Notes: generated by a model not told the origin, from the letters alone. Shown: positions 1-8,243, numbered from the stretch's first letter. The stretch is 33,006 nucleotides of DNA from DAOPYE01 sp035352715 (GCA_035352715.1 DAOPYE010000023.1:1-33006), one strand, 5' to 3'. Made by a program: numbers and translations.

Positions 1-1
1 G

Positions 2-1171
2 TCTTTCCGAGCAATAGAGCTTCTCATTCTCTTACTGATGCCCAGCATCACTCTTTACCCGCAAAGTTATGGAGTTGTCGGAAGCAAACTATGCCAGCAA
101 TTATATATGTCATTCCCAATGCCAAATCCGCCAAACTTTCCAGAATCTATGCAGTGGAATGGGACGCAAGTAATAAATTTTGGTTCTCTTGTTGACCTTC
201 CAGTTCCGAGGCACTCACCAATTTCCTATATTGTTAACTTGTCCAAATCAGATGCCATCAGTATAGGGATCCCTGCTGCGACAATCCAGGAAATTGAAAC
301 AATAGAGTCAGGTTGGCAACAACAATATGGGGATAATTTCGGTATTCAATCGATTCGATATTACATAAAGGTATCAGGCTCTTACGTTGGTAAATTTCGA
401 AAAACGTTCGCGGTAATCACACAAGGAACAACTGATCTCAACGATTGGGACTATAGCAGGTATGTCAAGGAAAAACTGGAGTCTTTTGGGTGGGCCCTTA
501 CTACGAGTCCTGCACGAGTTTCAATTGATGCTTTTGCTGGTATAGACTCTGTAGTGAACAATTCAAATGCTGATCTTGTTTTTTATGCAGGACATGGCTC
601 CGAGATTGGCCCGGGTGTCCCTGGCTGTAATAATGCCAGTGTATATGATTTCCAATGGAGCAACCCACATGGAGAGCAGCGCGGTGCACGGTGGTTTTTT
701 ATGCAATCATGTCGTTGGCTATTCCCTGAATACAATTCAGGAATGACAAGTATTTCCGGAGACGATCCCAATTTTAGATGGAAAACAGCTTTTAATAGCG
801 GCAAAGGATCCTTGCATGGAATATTTGGATATGCCTCCAAAGCATGGCTTTTCAGTAGAGGAACTTGCGGGTCAATTGGCTTCCATTCTACAAATTTAGC
901 CCCCGTCGCCTGTATGGCAAATATTCAAAACGGTGGCTCCAATGGTGATTCCTGGTTTCTAGGGTCGCACAATCAACATGATTACGAGAATACTTATTGG
1001 GACTTATACAGTGGATGGGATGGAGAGCAACCCGCAATTTTAACCGTTTCAAATTGGTTTGGAGACTACTTCTATGAAAACTGCAACAATATGTGGCCAG
1101 ATCCAATTGATGCTGATGACACCGCCAAAATCGTTTTTCATACAGCAAAAATTGGTAATCCAGAATTCTAG
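2..1171 (+). CDS. Secreted clan CD-like (DUF6345-like) protein, 5' end truncated by the window edge
   Basis: The reading frame is open from base 2. The first ATG is at 38 but has no Shine-Dalgarno sequence, and the codons just before it encode a hydrophobic run (LLILLLMPSITL) that looks like the core of a signal peptide, so the true start is probably outside the window. Counting from the ATG at 38, a hydrophobic strand leads into YAGHG (His186), and 39 residues later a second hydrophobic strand leads into MQSC (Cys225). Strand-HG followed by strand-[AGS]C is the catalytic-dyad layout of clan CD cysteine peptidases (caspase, legumain, gingipain). It also recalls the DUF6345 family, from memory only. 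Peptidase activity is inference. Several other cysteines are present, as in an exported disulfide-bonded protein. The gene ends 9 bases before the next one and is AT-rich compared with the DNA beyond 2.6 kb. Confidence 0.7.
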   Translation, partial: SFRAIELLILLLMPSITLYPQSYGVVGSKLCQQLYMSFPMPNPPNFPESMQWNGTQVINFGSLVDLPVPRHSPISYIVNLSKSDAISIGIPAATIQEIETIESGWQQQYGDNFGIQSIRYYIKVSGSYVGKFRKTFAVITQGTTDLNDWDYSRYVKEKLESFGWALTTSPARVSIDAFAGIDSVVNNSNADLVFYAGHGSEIGPGVPGCNNASVYDFQWSNPHGEQRGARWFFMQSCRWLFPEYNSGMTSISGDDPNFRWKTAFNSGKGSLHGIFGYASKAWLFSRGTCGSIGFHSTNLAPVACMANIQNGGSNGDSWFLGSHNQHDYENTYWDLYSGWDGEQPAILTVSNWFGDYFYENCNNMWPDPIDADDTAKIVFHTAKIGNPEF

Positions 1172-1180
1172 GGAATTGTC

Positions 1181-2053
1181 ATGAAAAAAATAATACAAGC
1201 CATTTCATTGCTTGCTGCGGCATGCTCTATTTATACCAATGCAAGACAGCCAATCCAATCCAAAGATATCGAATCAATATGTAATAAAGACATAAAAGTC
1301 TATATCCAAAATCCAACTTTAACACACGAACACAACAAGGCCCTATTTCATATCATAAGAGAGGATTTAATCAAAACAGATACCTGGGATGTAGATGAAA
1401 ACATTTTAGAGATAATTCGCGATAGAGAGAACCTTAAAATCGATTTAAATTCCGGCAAAATTTTTTATAATCGAATCCATCAAAATCGACCACTTGGCGT
1501 TAATAATTTGGATTTTTCAACAGCTCTATCAATTGCAAAATCATTTATTGAGTCAAAATTAGGAATACCAAGCGCCGATTACACACTAGATAGCCATTAT
1601 TCACACCAAGTATTTCTTGACGACGGAGGACTTTGTACTGAAGATATATATTTTGGATTTAGACGAGTTGTTAACGATCTTAAGTGCTACGGAGACGGCG
1701 CATCATTTCTTATAAAGATAGGAAAAGAGCTCACAATTGATCACATATCGATTAATTGGATAGAAATTGAACCAGACAGTGATTACGTCAACTCTAGCAC
1801 TGAGTCTCTCGTCGCAAAATGCCGTTCAACTGCAAACAGTGACAATAATGACACTGTGGCGGGATTTCCGCCGAAAGAAGTATATAGAACGAGCCTATCT
1901 CGGGATGGCCGATTAATTTTTAAGCATTCCATCATGGTCTGTGGACAAAAAATCGTTGATGATGGCATTGACCAAGCACACTATTCACGTGAATTCATCC
2001 CAACCATAGTATATAACGACAAAAACAAAAACCAGAGAGGCCCCCATGATTAA
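1181..2053 (+). CDS. Exported protein with possible propeptide/PepSY-like N-terminal region
   Basis: This encodes 290 residues. The start is well supported by AGGGA six bases upstream of the ATG. An N-terminal signal sequence (MKKIIQAISLLAAACS) ends in a possible signal peptidase I site after TNA; LAAAC is a weak alternative lipobox. No family was recognised with certainty. Residues about 100-200 run as a helix with ALSIAKSFIESKLG, then a strand with FGFRRVVNDLKCYGDG, then FLIKIG and ISINWIEI. This resembles the FTP/PepSY-type inhibitory propeptides that precede some secreted peptidases. The C-terminal third (VYRTSLSRDG, then FIPTIV) resembles the linker seen before DUF6345 domains in single-chain proteins, as I recall them. 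If so, this protein may partner the His/Cys protein encoded just upstream. Its stop overlaps the next gene by 8 bases. Confidence 0.7.
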   Translation: MKKIIQAISLLAAACSIYTNARQPIQSKDIESICNKDIKVYIQNPTLTHEHNKALFHIIREDLIKTDTWDVDENILEIIRDRENLKIDLNSGKIFYNRIHQNRPLGVNNLDFSTALSIAKSFIESKLGIPSADYTLDSHYSHQVFLDDGGLCTEDIYFGFRRVVNDLKCYGDGASFLIKIGKELTIDHISINWIEIEPDSDYVNSSTESLVAKCRSTANSDNNDTVAGFPPKEVYRTSLSRDGRLIFKHSIMVCGQKIVDDGIDQAHYSREFIPTIVYNDKNKNQRGPHD

Positions 2054-2600
2054 AAAAGTTGCTGTTGCCTTTTGCGGGTTTTCGCTTCTTTACGCAACTC
2101 CACCCATTCGGTTTGAGGCATCAACCTCATTTTTCAAGCGGGTAAACAATGATGTCTGTACAACAGCAGAGGAGCTCCGGGATCAGGCAGTAACACTAGG
2201 TGTTGGTTGTTTATTTTTACCAAATGCCAACAACGGGTTTAACATTCGATTTGAACAATCAATCATTACACCAAGCTTACCGGATCGTCCTTCATCTAGC
2301 AGTTCTTCCGAACCGACGATGAGAAGAACAAAAGATTTCAAGAGCTTTTCAATTTCTTATCTGCATTGGTTTAGCGGCTGTGATAACTCGAGTTGGTTTA
2401 TTGGAAGCGACACCGGCCTCAATTTTATAACCCAAGATACAAACGATTATGATCCCTTCTATAAAGGACCGGGACCAGATCGCCGCAGCAGAAACTTACG
2501 GGTGTCATTTCTATCGGGTTACCAGATTGGACGTCAATATAGATTCGAATTACATCTTGGCCTTCCATATAGTGGGATCGGCCTCGTCTATCAATTCTAG
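2046..2600 (+). CDS. Probable outer-membrane beta-barrel protein
   Basis: This encodes 184 residues with an N-terminal signal sequence (MIKKVAVAFCGFSLLYA). The remainder is rich in alternating strands, and the final strand ends in YQF, an aromatic C-terminal residue typical of proteins inserted by the BAM machinery. A Ser-rich stretch (SSSSSSEP, about residue 83) could be an extracellular loop. The ATG lies inside the last codons of the upstream gene, with AGAGAGG five bases before it, which suggests translational coupling. It is the last gene of the AT-rich trio. The number of strands is small (roughly six to eight), so it would be a small barrel. No enzyme motif was seen and the substrate is unknown. 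The barrel assignment is inferred from strand pattern and C-terminus only. Confidence 0.65.
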   Translation: MIKKVAVAFCGFSLLYATPPIRFEASTSFFKRVNNDVCTTAEELRDQAVTLGVGCLFLPNANNGFNIRFEQSIITPSLPDRPSSSSSSEPTMRRTKDFKSFSISYLHWFSGCDNSSWFIGSDTGLNFITQDTNDYDPFYKGPGPDRRSRNLRVSFLSGYQIGRQYRFELHLGLPYSGIGLVYQF

Positions 2601-2726
2601 CCACCGGAGAACATAGTTGGCAGGTTGGTCCGTGTGTTAACTGCCATTACTCTTCCGGCCTCCGCACTCTCAACAGCGAGCGAGTCACGCTTCTGCCTGA
2701 TCTGCTTTTTATTTCTGCATGGGCGC
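2601..2726. other. Convergent intergenic region
   Basis: This lies between the AT-rich trio and the convergent ferredoxin gene. The only structure seen is a weak 6-base inverted repeat, TGGCAG at 2618-2623 and CTGCCA at 2641-2646, plus a T-rich stretch at 2706-2717. No convincing intrinsic terminator was found. The base composition changes from AT-rich to GC-rich across this gap. Confidence 0.4.
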
Positions 2727-3401
2727 TCAGACGATGCGGTGCGTCTCGTGGCCCTCGACGTGGATGGCGCTCTTGGGGCGCGAGGGGCACAGGAATTCGC
2801 AGGCTCCGCAGCCGATGCAGCGTTCCGTGTCGATCATGGGGATCTTCAGGGAGCCGGGATCACCGGGATTCCGGGGGACCATGCGGATGGCGCCGGGGGC
2901 GCAATGGCGGGCGCAGTTGTTGCAGTGGACCTGATCGCGGTTGACGATGCACAGCGCCGGGTTCAGGACCGCGTGCCCGATCTGGATGGCGGATTTTTCT
3001 GCGGTGGTGATGTGATGGATGGCGCCGGTGGGGCAAACGTCCGCGCAGCGGGTGCACTCGGGGCGGCAGTAGCCGCGCTCGAAGGACATCTCCGGCTGCA
3101 TCCGATTGCGCATCGACTTGGAAGGCTTTAGCACCTGATTGGGGCACGCGGAAACGCACAGCTGACAGGCCGTGCAGTGTCGACCGAAGGCTCTCAGGCT
3201 GCGCGAACCCGCGGGCTTGATGGGCGTCGAGCGGCCCGGATCCTCTTTCGGAAGGATCGGCGCTAGGCCCCCATCCCCCTTGGTCGCCTGCGCCCGAAGC
3301 ACCACCGAAGCGGCGAACAGGGACGAAAGGGCCAGGAAGCGTCTCCGTGAATGATCGTTCCCGGACGGCGCCGGGCTTGGCTCGTCAGAGGTTCTGCGCA
3401 T
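2727..3401 (-). CDS. NapG-like Tat-exported ferredoxin with four [4Fe-4S] motifs
   Basis: This is a 224-residue electron-transfer protein. A twin-arginine signal, SRRRFLAL at residues 18-25, directs a folded, cofactor-loaded protein to the periplasm. Four cysteine clusters follow: CTACQLCVSACP, CRPECTRCADVCP, CNNCARHC with an upstream Cys, and CIGCGACEFLCP. This is the MauM/NapG arrangement. The start at 3401 is chosen because AAGGA sits five bases upstream; an ATG at 3419 would add six residues but lacks such a site. The start lies inside the end of the NapH-like gene, so translation is probably coupled. NapG and NapH normally pass electrons from quinol towards a periplasmic reductase. Here there is no nap operon; the neighbour is an exported aldo/keto reductase, so the partner differs. 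Confidence 0.85.
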   Translation of the reverse strand: MRRTSDEPSPAPSGNDHSRRRFLALSSLFAASVVLRAQATKGDGGLAPILPKEDPGRSTPIKPAGSRSLRAFGRHCTACQLCVSACPNQVLKPSKSMRNRMQPEMSFERGYCRPECTRCADVCPTGAIHHITTAEKSAIQIGHAVLNPALCIVNRDQVHCNNCARHCAPGAIRMVPRNPGDPGSLKIPMIDTERCIGCGACEFLCPSRPKSAIHVEGHETHRIV

Positions 3402-4221
3402 GGCGTTCCTTGCAGGCATAGGTGATGGCTCCCTTGCGGCAGCTTTCGAGGCAGTTCAGACACAGAACGCAGCGGGACAGATCCACCGTGTGATTGGCTG
3501 AATCAATGCAGGTCGCCTTGCAATCCCGCGCGCAAAGGCCACAGCCCGTGCATTGCTCGGCCTGGATGCGGGGCCGGAAGAACGAGAACCGCGCGACGCT
3601 GCCCAGAAGCGTCCCCACGGGACAGATCGTATTGCAGTAGATCCGGCCCTTTCGCCAGGCGAGCACGGCCAGCACCACGAAGGTGCCGATGGCGACCCCC
3701 AGGGTTTCCGCCCCGTGAAGCCAGACATCCACGCGGTAGACGGCATAGCTGCCGGAACGCTCCGCGAACTGGGCGAGCAGGTTGTTGCCCATCCCGTACA
3801 GCGGCCCCAGCATTGCAGCGACCATCCGCCCATAGGCGCTGTAAGGGGCCAGCAGGGCGAAGACGGAGCCCAGCCCCAGGATCACCAGCAGGATGAAGAC
3901 GGCCAGCACGCTGTAGCGCAGGATCGTGCGTTCGGGCGAGGGCTTGAAACGATGGGGACGCTTCCATCCGGCGATCCGCGACACCACGTCCTGGAACACG
4001 CCCAGCGGGCAGAGCACCGAGCAGTAGATCCGGCCGAACACGAAGGTCGCCAGCAGGATGGCGGCGACCACCGCCACATTGACCACCAGCAGGGCCGGAA
4101 GGAACTGGATCTTCGCCAGCCAGCCGAAGCTGCGATGGATCGTGCCCGTGAAATCGAGGAACAGCAGCGTCACCAGCCCCATGCAGGCGATGGCCGCGGC
4201 GATTCGGAGTCTTCGCGCCAT
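3385..4221 (-). CDS. NapH/YccM-like membrane iron-sulfur protein
   Basis: This is a polytopic membrane protein of about 278 residues with four or five hydrophobic spans. It carries two membrane-proximal Cys pairs, CSVLCPLG and CNTICPVG, typical of NapH, NosR and YccM proteins. The soluble C-terminal part has two [4Fe-4S] motifs, CTGCGLCARDC and CVLCLNCLESC. In the family these proteins oxidise or reduce the quinone pool and relay electrons across the membrane. The start at 4221 has GGAGGA six bases upstream. An ATG at 4239, overlapping the upstream stop as ATGA, would add six residues and cannot be excluded. It sits between the aldo/keto reductase and the NapG-like ferredoxin with overlapping ends, so the three are read here as one operon and probably one complex. 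Confidence 0.87.
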   Translation of the reverse strand: MARRLRIAAAIACMGLVTLLFLDFTGTIHRSFGWLAKIQFLPALLVVNVAVVAAILLATFVFGRIYCSVLCPLGVFQDVVSRIAGWKRPHRFKPSPERTILRYSVLAVFILLVILGLGSVFALLAPYSAYGRMVAAMLGPLYGMGNNLLAQFAERSGSYAVYRVDVWLHGAETLGVAIGTFVVLAVLAWRKGRIYCNTICPVGTLLGSVARFSFFRPRIQAEQCTGCGLCARDCKATCIDSANHTVDLSRCVLCLNCLESCRKGAITYACKERHAQNL

Positions 4222-4235
4222 GACCGGTCCTCCCT

Positions 4236-5609
4236 TCATCCCGTCACCCTCAACTGCTCGGCGAACCGGTCGATGCGCTGCATCTCATCTGGAATATGGA
4301 TGGATTGCGGGCAGCGCTTGAGGCAGATCCCGCATCCCGTGCAGTGCTGGGCCTGCCGCAGCCTGGGCACGCTGCGATCAAGGCCCACGAGGAAGGCGCG
4401 ACGCGCCTGCCGGAAGCTCGGATCCTGGGCGTTGTCCGGGAAATCCCCTTCGTTCAGGCAGCGGTTGTAGTGCCCGAAGACGCCAGGGATATCGATGCCG
4501 TAGGGACAGGGCATGCAGTACTGGCAGTTGGTGCAGTTGATATTCGGATACTTGACCATGATCTCGGCCACGCGATCGAGCAGGGCGTTTTCCGAGCCCG
4601 TGAGCGGCTTGAGGGGCGAGAAGCTGCGGATGTTGTCCTGCATGTGCTCCACGAACGTCATGCCGCTCAGCACGGTCAGCACATTGGGCATCGAGCCCGC
4701 GAAGCGGAACGCCCAGGAGGCGATGCTGGCGGCGGGATCCGCCTGCTTGAGCAGCATCTGGGCCTTGTGATGGGGCCGCGCCAGGCGCCCGCCCAGCAGC
4801 GGCTCCATGATCATCGCCGGGACATTCAGCCGAACCAGCTCGTCGTAGAGGTACTTCGCGTTGACGTTGCTGCTGCCCAGGGCCGATTTCCAGTCGAAAT
4901 AGTTCGACTGGATCAGGACGAAATCCCACTTCACGCCGCAGGACATCATGTAGTCGAAGAAGGCCTTCTCCCCGTGGAAGGACCAGCCCAGATTGCGGAT
5001 GCGGCCCGCCTCGCGCTCCTTGAGCATGAAGTCCAGCACGCCGTTGTCCAGGTAGCGTTCCTTGTAGGTCTTGTAGTTGCCCACGGCGTGAACGAGGTAG
5101 TAATCCAGATAGTCCACGCGCAGTTCGCGCAGGGAATTCCGGTACATCTCAAGGGATTCCTCGCGGCTCTTGGCCTCGAAGTTCGACATCTTCGTGGCGA
5201 TGAGATAGCGATCGCGGGGATGGCGGCTCAGGGCGAGGCCCATCGCATGCTCGGACTGCCCCCTGCAGTAGCGCGGGGAGGTATCGAAATAGTTGATGCC
5301 GTGAGCCAGGGCGTAGTCGACCGATGCGTTCACCGCCTCCTGGTCGATCTTGTCGGTATCGCCGGTGGCATCCGGCTTGGGCACCTTGGGCAGGCGCATG
5401 CACCCGTATCCCAGCAGCGAGACCCGCTGGCCTGTCTTGGGATCGGTGCGATAGCTCATGCGGTCCGTGGGCACCTCGGCGCCTTGCCCCCCCTTGGAGC
5501 CTCGGCCCGCATGGCCGCAGCCCACGAGGGCCGCCGCCGAGACCGCCGCCCCAGCACCCATGATCCCCAAGAAATTCCGACGCCCCAGGGTCTCGTCATG
5601 GTCTTCCAT
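4236..5609 (-). CDS. Tat-exported aldo/keto reductase with C-terminal ferredoxin domain
   Basis: This encodes 457 residues in the COG1453-type class of aldo/keto reductases carrying [4Fe-4S] clusters. The N-terminus has a twin-arginine signal (RRNFLG, residues 10-15) followed by a hydrophobic stretch and a lipobox LVGC ending at Cys31, so it is probably a lipoprotein outside the cytoplasm. The aldo/keto reductase catalytic tetrad is intact: Asp109, Tyr114, Lys140 and His174 (LVHAVG). The C-terminal part has CTNCQYCMPCPYGI and CTGCGICLKRCPQSI. Family members usually use NADPH in the cytoplasm. Export would remove the enzyme from NADPH, so electrons may instead come from the membrane NapH-like protein encoded directly downstream. 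That is inference. AAGGA lies nine bases upstream of the ATG. It is the first gene of the operon. Confidence 0.88.
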   Translation of the reverse strand: MEDHDETLGRRNFLGIMGAGAAVSAAALVGCGHAGRGSKGGQGAEVPTDRMSYRTDPKTGQRVSLLGYGCMRLPKVPKPDATGDTDKIDQEAVNASVDYALAHGINYFDTSPRYCRGQSEHAMGLALSRHPRDRYLIATKMSNFEAKSREESLEMYRNSLRELRVDYLDYYLVHAVGNYKTYKERYLDNGVLDFMLKEREAGRIRNLGWSFHGEKAFFDYMMSCGVKWDFVLIQSNYFDWKSALGSSNVNAKYLYDELVRLNVPAMIMEPLLGGRLARPHHKAQMLLKQADPAASIASWAFRFAGSMPNVLTVLSGMTFVEHMQDNIRSFSPLKPLTGSENALLDRVAEIMVKYPNINCTNCQYCMPCPYGIDIPGVFGHYNRCLNEGDFPDNAQDPSFRQARRAFLVGLDRSVPRLRQAQHCTGCGICLKRCPQSIHIPDEMQRIDRFAEQLRVTG

Positions 5610-5663
5610 CGTCCACAGTCCTTATGCATTCATGGGATCTGAATTGCAGAGACATCCGAACCG

Positions 5664-5693
5664 TTCCCGGCGCCTCGTGCGACGAACCGGGAA
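5664..5693. repeat. Two-tier inverted repeat in the divergent promoter region
   Basis: TTCCCGG at 5664-5670 pairs with CCGGGAA at 5687-5693. Inside it, TCGT at 5675-5678 pairs with ACGA at 5682-5685. It lies in the 180-base gap between the divergent aldo/keto reductase gene and mutS2. It could be an operator or a transcript hairpin for either gene. No clear -35/-10 pair was found in this gap; TATAGC at 5776-5781 is too close to the mutS2 ATG for a normal leader. Confidence 0.35.
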
Positions 5694-5789
5694 GGATTGT
5701 CGCGCAATGGCGGCCTCTGTGCCCGAAAGATTTGACGGCCTTCGCCATTTCGTCGAGCGGGGGAGGTTTCCTTCTTATAGCCTTGTCTC

Positions 5790-8243
5790 ATGAGCTTTTC
5801 TCTCCGAGCGCAACGGGCCGAGCTGGACGCCATCGAATTCCCCACCCTGACGGGCCTCATCGCGAGCCGCGCATCCACCCAAGCCGCTAGACAGTCGCTG
5901 TCGCAAATGAGCCCCTGGGACGGGCGCGCGGGATTGCGCCGCCTGCGCCAGCGTGAGCTCGGGCCGCTCTGGGAGCGCGAACCCTCGCTGCTGCCCATCG
6001 TCGTTTTCGATGAGGCCCTGGGCGAGCTGCTGAACCCCTCGGGCTGGCTGCTGCCCGAGCATTGGCGCCAGCTGCGCGAGGGCCTGAAGGCCACGGCGAA
6101 TCTGCTGCGCAGCGTGGCGGGGGTGGGCTGGGACGAGAACGCCGCGCCTGAAGCCCATACCCACCCGGGCATCGATCTGCTGCAAGTCACCGCTGCGGTG
6201 TTGCCGGATCCCGGCGGCATCGCGGATCGGCTGGGACGGGCCTTCACCGAGGACGGCCAACTGGACCCCATGCGCGTGCCGGGGCTGGCGGAGCTGCACC
6301 GCGAGCGCCAGCGGGCCTTCCAGTCCATCCAGAACCGGCTTCAGAAAATTCTGCGCGAAGCGTCGGACGCCTTCCAGGAGACATCCATCGTCGAGCGCAA
6401 CGGGCGCTTCTGCCTCCCGGTCCGGCAGGAGCGCAAGGGCATGGTCCACGGCCTGGTGCTGGATCGCTCCAGCAGCGGCGCGACGGTCTTTCTCGAACCA
6501 CTGGAGACGGTCGGCCTCAACAACGACTACGTGGAGGCGGACCGCGCCTATGCGCAGGCCGTGGCCGCCTTCCTGCGCGAACTGCTGGACGAGCTGCGCG
6601 CGCGCCGCGCCGATTTCGAGCGCTGGCACGCCTTCCAGGCCGAAGTGGACGAAACCCTGGCGCTGCTGCGCTGGCAGGGGCTGTGCGAAGGGATGCTGCC
6701 CGCCCTGGGCGGCGAGACGCTGCGCCTGCTGGAGGCCCGCCACCCCCTACTGCTGCCCAATGTGCGCGCAGCGCTGGATCTGGAGAGCCTGGACCACGAC
6801 GTGGTGCCCCTCACGCTGGAATTGCCCGAAGGCCACCCGGGGCTGGTCATCAGCGGCAGCAACACCGGCGGCAAGACCGTGGTGCTGAAGAGCGCGGGCC
6901 TGTTGCTGGCCCTGGCCAACGCGGGCTGCGCGATTCCCGCCAAGCCGGGGACCGAAACCCCTGCCCTGCCCAGCCTTCACGCGGATATCGGCGATCACCA
7001 GACCCTGGTGGGAAGCCTCAGCACCTTCTCCAGCCACATCGTCCACCTGAAGCGTCTGCTGGCCCAGGCGCAGCGCGGCGGCCTGGTGCTGCTGGACGAG
7101 CTGGGCACGGGGACGGATCCAAAAGAAGGCGCGGCACTGGGCATCGCCATCCTGCAGGCGCTTTCGCGCCGGGGCTGCTGGGTGCTGTGTTCCACCCACC
7201 TGGGTGAAATCAGCCAGTGGGCGCTGCGCCATCCCAAATTCCAGAACGCGTCCGTGCAGTTCGATGAGGAGCGCCTAGCCCCCACCTACCGCCTGATGGT
7301 GGGCCAGCCGGGCCAGAGCCGGGCCCTCACCATCGCCTCGCGGCTGGGACTGCCCAAGGCCGTGCTCGACCACGCCGAACGGGTGCTGGGACGCCGGGAA
7401 CAGGACTGGCGGGAATTCCTGAAGCAGCTGGAAGCCGATCGCCTGAAGGTGATGGAAGAGCGCGACGCGCTCAAGCTGCGCGAAGCCGCGCTGGAAAAGG
7501 ATCAGCGCATCCTGTCCCAGCGCGAGCAGACCTTGAGGGATCAGCAGGAGAAGTTCCAGCGCGAATCCAAACAGAAACTCCAGCGCGTGCTGGATTTCGT
7601 GGATCACGAATCCAAGCGCCTGGTGAAGGAACTCAAGGAGAAGCAAAAATCAGCGACGGCCCTGAGCGGCAATCTGAACGCAGATCGCGTGGGCACGGAC
7701 GCCCGCGAGCGCGTGAAGACCATCGACCAGATCGCCCACGCGGAGCTGGCGCCCCGCCAGCAGCCATCCACGGCCAAGACCACGGCCATCGAATTGAAGG
7801 AAGGCGCCTACGCGCGACACCGCGGCCTGGGCGTCGAGGGCAAGCTGGTTTCCATCAAGGGCGATCGCGCCACGCTCCAGACGCCCCAGGGCCGCCGCTT
7901 CGAAGCCCGCGTGGGCGAACTGGTCGCCATCGCACGGGCCGATCTGGGCGACGAAACACCGCGCAAGGGCGGCGTGCGCGTGCGCGCGGAGAGCCTGGAC
8001 ATCGAGAGCGAAATCAACCTGATCGGCCGAGCGTCGGACGACGTGGAGACGGAGATCCATCGCTTCGTGGAAAGCGCCCTGGCGTCCGGCCAGCGCTTCA
8101 TCCGCATCGTTCATGGGCACGGGACGGGCAGGCTGAAGGCGGCCGTCCGCGAAGCCCTGCGCGGTCATCCCAGCATCGCCAAAGTGGAGGACGCCCCCCA
8201 GAGCCAGGGCGGCTCCGGCGCGACGCTAGTCACGCTGAGGTAG
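5790..8243 (+). CDS. mutS2: MutS2-family ATPase/endonuclease
   Basis: This encodes 817 residues, close to the usual size of about 780. The MutS-type ATPase has Walker A SGSNTGGKT (about 355-363) and Walker B LVLLDELGTGTD (about 431), preceded by the helical clamp/lever part. A long charged coiled coil follows (about 540-640), then a C-terminal Smr domain whose HGHGTG motif is at 775-780. MutS2 proteins suppress homologous recombination or act on collided ribosomes, depending on the species. The Smr LDxR/LDxH motif reads INLI here, with Asn743 at the usual Asp position, so nuclease activity is uncertain. The ribosome-binding site is poor: GGGGGAGG lies about 22 bases upstream of the ATG. The last 18 bases overlap the convergent yceH-family gene. 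Confidence 0.93.
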   Translation: MSFSLRAQRAELDAIEFPTLTGLIASRASTQAARQSLSQMSPWDGRAGLRRLRQRELGPLWEREPSLLPIVVFDEALGELLNPSGWLLPEHWRQLREGLKATANLLRSVAGVGWDENAAPEAHTHPGIDLLQVTAAVLPDPGGIADRLGRAFTEDGQLDPMRVPGLAELHRERQRAFQSIQNRLQKILREASDAFQETSIVERNGRFCLPVRQERKGMVHGLVLDRSSSGATVFLEPLETVGLNNDYVEADRAYAQAVAAFLRELLDELRARRADFERWHAFQAEVDETLALLRWQGLCEGMLPALGGETLRLLEARHPLLLPNVRAALDLESLDHDVVPLTLELPEGHPGLVISGSNTGGKTVVLKSAGLLLALANAGCAIPAKPGTETPALPSLHADIGDHQTLVGSLSTFSSHIVHLKRLLAQAQRGGLVLLDELGTGTDPKEGAALGIAILQALSRRGCWVLCSTHLGEISQWALRHPKFQNASVQFDEERLAPTYRLMVGQPGQSRALTIASRLGLPKAVLDHAERVLGRREQDWREFLKQLEADRLKVMEERDALKLREAALEKDQRILSQREQTLRDQQEKFQRESKQKLQRVLDFVDHESKRLVKELKEKQKSATALSGNLNADRVGTDARERVKTIDQIAHAELAPRQQPSTAKTTAIELKEGAYARHRGLGVEGKLVSIKGDRATLQTPQGRRFEARVGELVAIARADLGDETPRKGGVRVRAESLDIESEINLIGRASDDVETEIHRFVESALASGQRFIRIVHGHGTGRLKAAVREALRGHPSIAKVEDAPQSQGGSGATLVTLR

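Noticed and set aside
4296..5642. A 448-codon open frame on the plus strand
   Set aside because: It is antisense to the aldo/keto reductase gene, which has catalytic and iron-sulfur motifs; the opposite product has no recognisable domain.
5790..8243. Reading the MutS2 gene as mutS
   Set aside because: There is no N-terminal mismatch-recognition domain, and the C-terminal Smr domain is specific to MutS2.
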